From contig NZ_AP024718.1 in assembly GCF_030294985.1 (NCBI RefSeq), positions 62,001 through 126,000 of the forward strand: a stretch of DNA of 64,000 bases. Direction: 5' to 3'. Below, piece after piece: positions 56,848 through 64,000 of the stretch. The notes under the pieces are model-generated. The model did no database searches, was not told where the DNA came from, and worked only from the letters and a program-made list of their open reading frames with translations. Positions within the stretch are counted from its first letter, which is position 1, and each line of letters opens with the position of its first letter. Made by a program: the position numbers and the translations under genes. Source of the stretch: Methylomarinovum tepidoasis. GTDB taxonomy: Bacteria > Pseudomonadota > Gammaproteobacteria > Methylococcales > Methylothermaceae.

Positions 56848-58932
56848 TCAACGGGCCTCGACGGTCAGATCGAGCGTCCCGCCCGGCAGATCGACGAGGA
56901 CGCCGGGACGGCCGGCCGGAAACCGCAACCGGAGCGGGCGCTTCCCTTGCAGGCGGCAACCGATGACTTCGCCTTCCCGCCACGGAATCACTGCGGTCGG
57001 ATTGGCCTCCCCCCGCAACGCAGGCTTCAGCACCAGCAGGAAACGGTCACGCTTGCGGGCCGCCGGCGGCACCACCTCCACCCGCCAGCGCCCCGGCTCC
57101 GGTCTGGGCTCCCGGTGGGCCGCCACCTTGCGCCAGACCTCGCCGCTCTCATCGTAATTCCGACCATCCACCCAGAATTCGAAGCCGGGGCCACCGCTGG
57201 GATTCAGATAGGCTTCCTTGGGGAACAACACCTTCGCCTCCAGGTATCCGCCGCGGCGGTGCAGTTGCGGCTTCGGCGGAACATCGACCCGAAAACCGCC
57301 CTCACCGAGCCTCGGTCGTTCGAGGGTGTGAATCAGAAGGCGCTTGATGAAAGCGGGGTCGGTGGCGGTCACGTCGTCGTGGATCACCACCACGTCGTTG
57401 CGGCGGTCGTAGAGGAAAGTGCGCCAGTAGCGTTCGACCCGGCAGGTGCGGTCGAAGAAATTGCCTTCGCCGCAACGGTGGTTGGTATAGGCCGGCGTCA
57501 GTTCCGCCACCGCCACCACCAGACCGTCGCCGGCGTGATAACGGGCGATGCGGCCGGTGTGGTAAGTCTCGTAGTCCTCCCGCCATTCGTCCAAATCGAT
57601 GGGCGCCCGCTTCCCCCACCCGGAGCCGACCCGGCGCTGGCCGCCGTCGTTGGCGATGAGACGCGGCGGTTTCTCGTCCTTGCCTGGCATCGGTGCGGTG
57701 TCGTCCGGATCGGTCACGGTGACGACGTTGTGGGCGATGGTCTGGTAGCTGTAGTTCATGTGGTGGTCGGACCCGTATTTCGGTCCGTAGAGGCCACTGT
57801 CGATGACCAGTGGCCCGCCCTTGTAGAGGGTGAAGCTGCCCTGGTCCAGGTGAGTGTGGGACCAGTAGTTGTCGCCGGCCTTAAAGGTGACGTAGGTGGC
57901 ATCCCTGCGCCAGTCGCTGCGGGCGATGACCATGCCGATGCCGTCGAAGTGTTTCTGCAGCGGCAGGGTTTCGACCGCCTCCGGGCGGCACAGGGAATCG
58001 TCCGGCAGCGGCCCCCAGGGCCAGGCGGTGGGGCGGAGCCGGCGGGGACAACCGAAGAAGGTGTAGGCGGCAGCGTCGCGGTACTCCAGCGCCAGGGCGT
58101 AACGCTCCGGCACCCGGCGGTCGAAGTGGCCGGCATCGCCCCAGCGCATGTGGGTCCGATCGGGACGGTGGCGGTAGACGAGAAAATCCAGAAATCCCCG
58201 AATCCCAGGCTCCCGGAACAGGTCCTCCCCCGTGGCCCGGCGCCACATCGACGGTACGCTGTACGCCGCCCGACCGATGCCGATCCCCACGTATTCTCCG
58301 CCTTCGTGCCAGCCCCCGGTATGGCCCATCACCTGGCGCCAGACCGGCAGGACCCGGTGTTTCCACAGATCGTAGGCGAAAGCCATGCACTGCTCGCCTT
58401 CAGGATGATCCCCATAAAGGGCGATGGCCACCGCCATCAGGGCCTGGAACGGGGCGTTGTAGAGATAGACGTTGTAAGGCGACAGGGCGGCGCTTTCGAT
58501 GTAGTCCCTCAGATAGCGGCAGCCTTCGGCCAGTCTGTCCTGCAGCCGGCGGCGCTGGGCCGGGGAGAGGCGGGGATAAAGCCAATCGTAGGCTTGGGCG
58601 AGCGGCATCGCCTGACGGTGACCGCGCCCCCGGTAGGCCAGGCCGGACAAGCGGCGAACGAGGGCATCGATCTTCTTCGGATCGGGATGCAGATGGGCTT
58701 TCAGAATGGTGGAATAGAAACCCGCCACCCCCGCCAGCGCGTGCTGATCGATGGGCGGCAGCGCTTCCTTTAGACGCTGCCTCTCCGCCGCCGTCGGCAC
58801 CGGCAGGCGCGGATGGGAGAAACGGAATCCCGCCAGCTCGCCTTCGGCGGCCGGCAATGCCGCCAGCAGGCCGAAAACAGCGAGGAGGAAAAGGTATCGC
58901 ACCCTGAGAGCCGCTATAATCATCCCATCCAT
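56848..58932 (-). CDS. Heparinase II/III-like polysaccharide lyase, exported
   Basis: A 694-residue protein with an N-terminal signal (VRYLFLLAVFGLLAALPAAE), an alpha/alpha toroid domain (PLAQAYDWLYPRLSPAQRRR; GWHEGGEYVGIG, about 70-330) and a heparinase II/III beta-sandwich (KAGDNYWSHTHLDQGSFTLY, about 390-420; TIAHNVVTVTDPD). The family cleaves uronic-acid glycans by beta-elimination; Tyr and His of the active site are expected in the NHMNYSYQT/SHTHLDQG segments (seen as HHMNYSYQTIAHN). The substrate is unknown. The start may be ATG 58932 or 58923 or GTG 58902; a perfect TATAAT for the divergent gene at 58915-58920 favours the last. It is divergent from a glycan polymerase, so both may act on the same polymer. 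Confidence 0.8.
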   Translation of the reverse strand: MDGMIIAALRVRYLFLLAVFGLLAALPAAEGELAGFRFSHPRLPVPTAAERQRLKEALPPIDQHALAGVAGFYSTILKAHLHPDPKKIDALVRRLSGLAYRGRGHRQAMPLAQAYDWLYPRLSPAQRRRLQDRLAEGCRYLRDYIESAALSPYNVYLYNAPFQALMAVAIALYGDHPEGEQCMAFAYDLWKHRVLPVWRQVMGHTGGWHEGGEYVGIGIGRAAYSVPSMWRRATGEDLFREPGIRGFLDFLVYRHRPDRTHMRWGDAGHFDRRVPERYALALEYRDAAAYTFFGCPRRLRPTAWPWGPLPDDSLCRPEAVETLPLQKHFDGIGMVIARSDWRRDATYVTFKAGDNYWSHTHLDQGSFTLYKGGPLVIDSGLYGPKYGSDHHMNYSYQTIAHNVVTVTDPDDTAPMPGKDEKPPRLIANDGGQRRVGSGWGKRAPIDLDEWREDYETYHTGRIARYHAGDGLVVAVAELTPAYTNHRCGEGNFFDRTCRVERYWRTFLYDRRNDVVVIHDDVTATDPAFIKRLLIHTLERPRLGEGGFRVDVPPKPQLHRRGGYLEAKVLFPKEAYLNPSGGPGFEFWVDGRNYDESGEVWRKVAAHREPRPEPGRWRVEVVPPAARKRDRFLLVLKPALRGEANPTAVIPWREGEVIGCRLQGKRPLRLRFPAGRPGVLVDLPGGTLDLTVEAR
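58915..58920 (+). promoter_or_regulatory. Possible -10 element of the VanZ/O-antigen ligase-like gene
   Basis: A perfect TATAAT, 27 bp upstream of the ATG at 58947; no good -35 at 17 nt. It overlaps the 5' end of the longer form of the divergent lyase gene. Confidence 0.4.
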
Positions 58933-58946
58933 CCCCGGAAGCCGTC

Positions 58947-61900
58947 ATGCATCCCAGTGCCGAACACCGCCGCCTGCTGCGCTATCTCTGGCTCTACCTT
59001 GGCTTCGTCGTTTACGGCAGCCTGATTCCCTTCCAGCCCCGCCCCCTGAGTCTGACCCAGGCGCTGGAAAATTTCCAGCACCTCGCCTATCTGCAACTGG
59101 GACCAGGTTCGCGCGCGGACTGGATCGCCAACATCGTACTTTACATTCCGCTTGCCTTCCTCGCCTGTGGCGCCTTCCTGGGGCTTCGGCAGGTACGCCC
59201 CCGTCCGTCGCCGGCCTTGGCTCTGATCTTCGGCGGCTGCCTTGGGGTGGCGGTCGCGGTGGAATTCGTCCAGCAGTTCTTCGCCCCACGCACGGTGTCC
59301 CTCAACGATCTGATCGCCGAGGGCCTCGGCAGCCTCGGCGGCATCCTGCTGTGGTGGCGGGGACGGTCCTTCCTCGTCCGCCTCGGCGACGCCTTCACCC
59401 GCGGCGGCCGGGAATCGCTGCAGGCCGCCGCCGTCGCCTACCTGTTGGCCTATGTCGCCCTGGCCCTGTTCCCCTACGACATCGCCCTGTCCCCGGCCGA
59501 GCTGGGCGCTCACCTTGCCTCCGCCAACGTGGGCTGGCTGGTGACGCCGGGCTGCGGCGGTCCGCTCCGCTGTGGCGCCCGCCTGGGGGTGGAAACAGTG
59601 GCGGTCGCTCCCCTGGGCCTCCTGCTGGGGCTGCTGTGGCCTGCCTTCGGCCTGCGCCGCCTGGCCGTGGCGGGCCTGCTGTTGGGCGCCGGCCTGGAGC
59701 TGGTGCAGCTGTTCATCCTTTCCGCCACTGCCCAGGGCATTTCCCTGATGACCCGCGCCCTCGGCCTGGTCGCCGGCGGGATGCTGGCCAACTGGCTCCG
59801 CCGCCAGAGCGTGGACGCCCTCGCCCACATGCTGAACCGCGTGCTGCCGTTGCTGGCGTTCCCCTACCTGTTCGCTCTGCTGCTGGTCAACGCCTGGTTC
59901 ACCGCCGGCCGGCTCCCCTTCGGCGTCGGTCTGGCACGCCTCGCCGACCTGCATTTCACGCCCTTCTATTACCACTATTACAGCTCCGAGCCGATGGCCA
60001 TGGCCAGCCTGCTGGCCAACCTGGCCCTGTATGTCCCGATCGGTATCGCCGTCTGGTGCCGGCGGCGGGCGCGCCGGCTTCCCGAAGCCGGTGGCGCCGG
60101 GACCGCCGCCTGGCTCGCCGCGCTGCTGGCCCTGCCGGTGGAGACGGGCAAGCTCTGGCTCGCCGGCCATCACCCCGATCCGACCAACCTGCTGATCGCC
60201 GCCGCGGCCGCCGCCCTGGCCTACGGCGCGACCGCCTGGCTCGCCCGGACCGTCGATGGCAGAGCTCAGGCCCCTCCATCACCTCTCCCGTCCGTGGCCA
60301 CCCCGGCCCCGACACCACTGCCCTCTGGAAAGACCCTGGCGGCTACGGCCATCGCCACAGCGATACTGTTCACAGGACTGGCCGGGATCCCCCATGCCGG
60401 CATCTGGGTGGGAATCGTGGCGGGTTACGCCCTGCTCCTGTGGTTTCAGCCCCTTGCCTGGCTGTTCGTGCTGCCTTTCTGCCTGCCGCTGCTGGACCTG
60501 GCCCCCTTCGAGGGCCGGCTGCCGCTGGAGGAATTCGACCTTCTGGTGCTGGCCACCCTGGCGGTGGTTTCCCTGCGTCTCAGGCAGCCACCGCGCCCCT
60601 GGCCCGGCGCCGCCGCAAAGTGGGCCGTGGCGTTGCTGTGGCTGAGCTGGCTGGCCGCCACCGCCCGGGGACTGCGGGGGCTGGATTTTCACGAACCGTT
60701 CGGGTCCCATTCGCCTCTGAACGCCTGGCTGGAGGGCAAGGGGCTGCTGTGGCCGCTGCTGCTGCTCCCGTTGCTGCGGCGGATTCCCGAATCGGAGAGC
60801 GGATCGGCCCGCTGCCTCGTCTTTCAGGCGGTCGTCGCCGCCCTGGCGGTCGAAGTGTTGGTGGTGATCCGGGAACGCTTCCTCTTCGTCGGCCTGACCG
60901 ACTTCGACAACGTCTTCCGCGTCACCGGCACCTTCGCCAGCATGCAGACCGGAGGCGCCTATCTCGAGGCGTTTTTGGCGCTCGCCTTGCCGTTCCTGCT
61001 GGTGGGGATCCTGCGCCACCCCTCCCCCTGGGTCCGTCTGGCGGGTGCGGGGCTGGCAGGGCTGAGCGCCTATGCCATGCTGGTCACCTTCTCCCGCGGC
61101 GGCTACGCCGGCATGGCGATAGGCTTTCTGGCGGTGGCGCTCGGCGCACGGCGGCGCTGGCCAGTGGCGATCGCCCTGGCGGCGCTGCTCGCTCTGATCG
61201 CCGCCCCGATTCTGAGCGACGGCTTCGCCCGCTATCGCCTGCAACGTTCCGGCCAGGATCTGACGATCCGCTGGCATCATTGGCAGCGGGCGCTGAACCT
61301 GATGGACGCCGGCTGGCCGGCCCGCCTCGTCGGCAGCGGCTTCGGCCGCTATCCGCTCAACTATCTGCTCTACGGCGACTACGACCGTCCGCCGGGCGGC
61401 TATCTCGTCCGCCGCGAAGGACGGCAGCATTTCCTCCGGCTGCTGCCGGGCGAGTCGGTCTACCTGGACCAACGGGTCGCGCTCGCTCCCCACACCCCTT
61501 ACCGCCTGCAAGCCCGTCTGCGCGTCTCCGCCGCCGGAGACGCCCTGACCGTACCCCTATGCGAGAAGGCGCTGTTGTATTCCTTCCGCTGCCACTGGCA
61601 ACGGCTGCAGCCTGAGCGGCCGTCCCGCTGGGAACCGGTAACCCTCGTCCTTCACAGCGGCGAACTGGGGGACGGCCGACGGCCGCTCAAGCTTTCCCTG
61701 TACAACGCCGGCGACCATCCCATCGACGTGGACGACATCCATCTTCTAGCCCCCGCCGGCAACGATCTGCTCCGCAACGGCGGTTTCGAACGCGGCGACA
61801 CCTTCTGGCTGTTCGTCACCGACCGCGACCTGGCCTGGCACATCCACCAGGCCGGCATCGAGGTATACTTCGCCCAGGGCTGGCTGGGGCTGCTGGGGGC

Positions 61901-62126
61901 CGGACTACTGCTGTATGCGGCCGCCCGGCGGCTGTGGCCCGGCTGGCGCGAGGGTCGGCCCTGGGAACTGGCGTGCCTGGGGGGGCTGGCGGGCTTCGTG
62001 ACGGTCAGCCTGACGGGCAGTACGATGGATGCGGCGCGGGGGATGATGTTGTTTTACTTCACGGTACTTTGTGCCATAGTTGTCAAGACAGATCCACCAG
62101 AAGCAAGAAGGAGGTCCGACAAATGA
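58947..62126 (+). CDS. Large fusion: VanZ-like repeats plus O-antigen ligase/polymerase with carbohydrate-binding-like insert
   Basis: A 1059-residue inner-membrane protein. The first 440 residues hold three VanZ-like units (WLYLGFVVYGSLIPFQP...NIVLYIPLAF; LLAYVALALFPYDIALSPAE; LFALLLVNAWFTAGRLPFGV...LANLALYVPIG). From about 455 to the end is a Wzy/O-antigen ligase-like region (FVLPFCLPLLDLAPFEGRLP; VTGTFASMQTGGAYLEAFLA; YAMLVTFSRGGYAGMAIGFL). Its last large external loop (about 825-955) contains a beta-rich insert with NGGFERGDTFW, a motif of CBM-type modules, before the final helices (EVYFAQGWLGLLGAGLLL). The family uses undecaprenyl-linked glycans. It starts at ATG 58947 with GGAAG 6 nt upstream and overlaps the next small gene (ATGA). 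Confidence 0.8.
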   Translation: MHPSAEHRRLLRYLWLYLGFVVYGSLIPFQPRPLSLTQALENFQHLAYLQLGPGSRADWIANIVLYIPLAFLACGAFLGLRQVRPRPSPALALIFGGCLGVAVAVEFVQQFFAPRTVSLNDLIAEGLGSLGGILLWWRGRSFLVRLGDAFTRGGRESLQAAAVAYLLAYVALALFPYDIALSPAELGAHLASANVGWLVTPGCGGPLRCGARLGVETVAVAPLGLLLGLLWPAFGLRRLAVAGLLLGAGLELVQLFILSATAQGISLMTRALGLVAGGMLANWLRRQSVDALAHMLNRVLPLLAFPYLFALLLVNAWFTAGRLPFGVGLARLADLHFTPFYYHYYSSEPMAMASLLANLALYVPIGIAVWCRRRARRLPEAGGAGTAAWLAALLALPVETGKLWLAGHHPDPTNLLIAAAAAALAYGATAWLARTVDGRAQAPPSPLPSVATPAPTPLPSGKTLAATAIATAILFTGLAGIPHAGIWVGIVAGYALLLWFQPLAWLFVLPFCLPLLDLAPFEGRLPLEEFDLLVLATLAVVSLRLRQPPRPWPGAAAKWAVALLWLSWLAATARGLRGLDFHEPFGSHSPLNAWLEGKGLLWPLLLLPLLRRIPESESGSARCLVFQAVVAALAVEVLVVIRERFLFVGLTDFDNVFRVTGTFASMQTGGAYLEAFLALALPFLLVGILRHPSPWVRLAGAGLAGLSAYAMLVTFSRGGYAGMAIGFLAVALGARRRWPVAIALAALLALIAAPILSDGFARYRLQRSGQDLTIRWHHWQRALNLMDAGWPARLVGSGFGRYPLNYLLYGDYDRPPGGYLVRREGRQHFLRLLPGESVYLDQRVALAPHTPYRLQARLRVSAAGDALTVPLCEKALLYSFRCHWQRLQPERPSRWEPVTLVLHSGELGDGRRPLKLSLYNAGDHPIDVDDIHLLAPAGNDLLRNGGFERGDTFWLFVTDRDLAWHIHQAGIEVYFAQGWLGLLGAGLLLYAAARRLWPGWREGRPWELACLGGLAGFVTVSLTGSTMDAARGMMLFYFTVLCAIVVKTDPPEARRRSDK

Positions 62127-62527
62127 AACTCTCCACACACATAGCCCTTCTGTTCACCGCTTTGTCTTTGGGCGGACTGGCCTTTACCGCGTCCGCCGAT
62201 TGCGCCTCTCCGCCAGTAGGCGATGCCGCCACCGTGCTTCGCGGCAAAACGATCTGTGTGACGGATAGCAGCACCGGGGAAAAATGGCAGGAATACCACG
62301 CTCCCAGCGGTGCTTTGATCGACTACAAAAAAGGACCCTCCGATCCGGTGGATCCTTCCAAAACGGTGGGCAGCTGGAGCACATCCGGCGCACAAGTGAC
62401 ATACACATACGGCCAAGCTTCTTACAGCTATACCGTCACAGGCGATGCAACGAGCGGCTATAGCCTCTGTGGGGCAAAAAATTTCACCAACGTAACCCTA
62501 CTGTCGGGCCAGCAGCCTTGTCCATAA
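62123..62527 (+). CDS. Small secreted four-cysteine protein, function unknown
   Basis: 134 residues with a clean signal peptide (LSTHIALLFTALSLGGLAFT, cleaved near SA-D26) and a mature part of alternating polar/aromatic residues (VTYTYGQASYSYTVTGDATS) with Cys27, 45, 116 and 133, fitting two disulfides in a small beta protein. It overlaps the polymerase stop by ATGA and has AAGGAGG 8 nt upstream. Its base composition is visibly less GC-rich than its neighbours. No family recognised; a periplasmic partner of the polymerase or lyase is possible. Confidence 0.7.
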   Translation: MKLSTHIALLFTALSLGGLAFTASADCASPPVGDAATVLRGKTICVTDSSTGEKWQEYHAPSGALIDYKKGPSDPVDPSKTVGSWSTSGAQVTYTYGQASYSYTVTGDATSGYSLCGAKNFTNVTLLSGQQPCP

Positions 62528-62556
62528 TTGAATTTTGCACCGATCGGCCTCCAGCT

Positions 62557-64000
62557 TCAGCTGGAGGCCGAGGATTCTCCCTTTAGATGCCGGAATCGCA
62601 ATCCAACAATCCACAAACCGCTGCCGTAAACAAGCACCCCCAGCCCGATCAACCCCGCCAACTGCAACAAGCGAATCTCCAGCAGCCCCTCCCAGGAAAA
62701 TTCCCGGGCGGCGTAATACAAGCTGGCCGCCATCATTCCATTGACAACCACCACCCGCAGCAACAATCCCCACCACCCCGGCCCGGCCCGATAAACCCCC
62801 AACCGCCTCAGCCGCATCAACAACAGCCCTCCGTTGACACAGGCCGCCAGGGACGTCGCCAGGGCCAGGCCGGCGTGGGCCAGCCAGCCGATCAGGCCCA
62901 GGTTCAATACGATGTTGACCACCATCGCCGCCACCCCGAAGCGTACCGGGGTGCGGGTGTCCTGGCGCGCGGTGAAACCGGGCACCAGGATCTTGACCAG
63001 GATGAAACCGATCAGACCCACGGCATAGGCCGTCAGGCTCAGACTGGCCATGTGAACGTCGTGGGCGGTGAAGGAACGGTACTGGAACAGGGTCGCCAGA
63101 ATGGGCCTGGCCAGCACCGCCAGGCCCACCGCCGCCGGCAGGCCGATCAGGACCACCCAGCGCAGCGCCCAGTCGATGGCGCGGGAGAAATCCTCCCGGC
63201 GGCCGGCGGCCCAGTCCTTGGACAGATTGGGCAGGATCACCGTCGCCAGGGCGATGCCGAACACCCCGAGGGGAAATTCCACCAGGCGGTCGGAATAGTA
63301 TAGCCAGGAGATGCTGCCGTGGGGCAGGAACGAGGCCAGCAGAGTGTCGATCAGCAGGTTGATCTGGGTCACCGACACCCCGAACAGCGCCGGCAGCATC
63401 AGCTTGAGGATCTTGCGCACGCCGGGATCGTGGAAGCCCCAGCGCAGTCTGGGCAGCAGTTTCAACCGCCACAGCGCGGGAAACTGGAACAGCAGCTGCA
63501 GGCTGCCTGCGGCGAACACCCCCCAGGCCAGGGCGGTGACCGGCTGCGGCAGCTGCGGCGCCAGCCACCAGGCGGAAGCGATCAGGCACAGATTGAGCAG
63601 CACCGGGGTGAAGGCCGGCACCGCGAAGCGGTTGAAGGTGTTGAGAATCGCTCCGGCCATGGCGGTGGAGGCGATGAAGAACAGATAGGGGAAGGTGATC
63701 CGCAACATCTGCACCGCCAGCGCGTACACCTCCCCGGAACGGGCGAAACCCGGCGCGAACACCAGGATCACCCACGGCGCGCCGATCACCCCGAGCACCG
63801 TCACCGCCATCAGCACCAGGGCCAGGGAACCGGCGGTACGGTCGAGGAAACGCTTGAGCTCGACCCGGCCCCGCTGTTCCTTGTACTCGGCCATCACCGG
63901 CACGAAGGCCTGGGAGAAAGCCCCCTCGGCGAACAGGCGGCGAAGAAAGTTGGGGATCTTGAAGGCGACGAAAAAGGCGTCGGTGGCGGCGTTGGCCCCG
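62557..64000 (-). CDS. murJ: Lipid II flippase MurJ, C-terminal part
   Basis: MurJ flips lipid II for peptidoglycan synthesis. The frame is open to the window edge (about 481 codons); only the N-terminal 30-50 residues are missing. It contains DAFFVAFKIPNFLRRLFAEG, AFSQAFVPVMAEYKEQRG, SWLYYSDRLVEFPLGVFGIA and LVFPGGLASLLLAF-type helices (VARPILATLFQYRSFTAHDV), all canonical MurJ. The gene normally adjoins ribF; here the polysaccharide module intervenes. A perfect 11-bp hairpin (62545-62570) spans its 3' end without a T run. Confidence 0.95.
   Translation of the reverse strand, partial: GANAATDAFFVAFKIPNFLRRLFAEGAFSQAFVPVMAEYKEQRGRVELKRFLDRTAGSLALVLMAVTVLGVIGAPWVILVFAPGFARSGEVYALAVQMLRITFPYLFFIASTAMAGAILNTFNRFAVPAFTPVLLNLCLIASAWWLAPQLPQPVTALAWGVFAAGSLQLLFQFPALWRLKLLPRLRWGFHDPGVRKILKLMLPALFGVSVTQINLLIDTLLASFLPHGSISWLYYSDRLVEFPLGVFGIALATVILPNLSKDWAAGRREDFSRAIDWALRWVVLIGLPAAVGLAVLARPILATLFQYRSFTAHDVHMASLSLTAYAVGLIGFILVKILVPGFTARQDTRTPVRFGVAAMVVNIVLNLGLIGWLAHAGLALATSLAACVNGGLLLMRLRRLGVYRAGPGWWGLLLRVVVVNGMMAASLYYAAREFSWEGLLEIRLLQLAGLIGLGVLVYGSGLWIVGLRFRHLKGESSASS

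Noticed and set aside
58751-61615. A 954-codon open frame on the plus strand overlapping the polymerase gene
   Set aside because: It is out of frame with the clear membrane protein at 58947 and is Arg/Pro/Gly-rich without hydrophobic segments.
62545-62570. Rho-independent terminator between the small secreted protein gene and murJ
   Set aside because: The 11-bp stem is perfect, but it is not followed by a T run on either strand and part of it codes for the murJ C-terminus; kept only as a hairpin noted under murJ.

Overview
The window is a high-GC chromosome segment from a gammaproteobacterium, most likely an obligate or facultative methylotroph/methanotroph (inference). Supporting this are the PQQ biosynthesis gene pqqE (PQQ is the cofactor of methanol dehydrogenase), a Tat-exported membrane-bound formate dehydrogenase, a proton-pumping pyrophosphatase beside a soluble one, and gene orders otherwise known from Pseudomonas-like Gammaproteobacteria: flgA-flgM-flgN-flgZ, yggS/pilT-pilU, gshB-tonB-yqgE-ruvX-pyrR-pyrB-pyrC', dusB-fis-purH and ribF-ileS-lspA. 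Almost all of it is core chromosome. There are no transposases, phage genes, CRISPR arrays or rRNA genes, and one tRNA (Lys, UUU). No gap between genes exceeds 300 bp; gaps of roughly 170-275 bp hold promoters, terminators or the repeat elements described below.

Layout. 1-3.0 kb: 3' end of pqqE, convergent with the flagellar cluster flgA-flgM-flgN-flgZ, which has a good sigma-54 promoter. 3.0-6.4 kb: an outer-membrane-type protein whose promoter carries a perfect palindrome, a membrane NDP-sugar 4,6-dehydratase and a small unknown. 6.4-9.3 kb: yggS and the twitching motors pilT-pilU. 9.3-14.8 kb: the gshB-to-pyrC' operon, whose dihydroorotase has lost its metal-binding His-x-His. 14.9-17.7 kb: rpmB-rpmG, a two-cNMP-domain/rhodanese/coiled-coil membrane protein and a small membrane protein. 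17.7-23.0 kb: the formate dehydrogenase operon (Tat mini-protein, catalytic subunit, Fe-S subunit, small lipoprotein, cytochrome b), holding three copies of a long-hairpin repeat. 23.1-31.1 kb: speE, cytochrome c with a divergent MarR-like regulator, glnK-amtB, ubiK, comM, a DUF2797 protein, ppa, moaE-moaD and divergent moaC. 31.2-37.4 kb: a Tim44-like protein, tRNA-Lys, rpoN-rapZ-msrB-hinT, a fourth repeat, then dusB-fis-purH on the other strand (37.1-38.4 kb for dusB and fis). 38.4-43.4 kb: a HAD-like protein with two divergent glycosyltransferases, speD and an OsmC-like protein. 43.6-53.0 kb: gpmA, a repeat of related architecture, a Ycf45-like ATPase, hppA, a DUF1631 protein, ampD, a YdcF-like protein, an unknown basic protein and lspA. 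53.0-64.0 kb: ileS and ribF, then a polysaccharide module (heparinase-like lyase; VanZ/O-antigen-ligase fusion; small secreted protein), and the 3' part of murJ.

The most interesting structure is the repeat family at 18953, 19702, 19829 and 35449, with a possible relative at 44327. Each copy has a conserved centre containing a short GC-rich hairpin, enclosed by a 17-28 bp outer stem. The outer stem sequence is different in every copy yet nearly perfectly self-complementary within it. One copy lies in frame inside the small lipoprotein gene of the formate dehydrogenase operon. Coordinates, motifs and pairings were read by eye. Family assignments rest on recognised motifs and neighbours, not on database searches.
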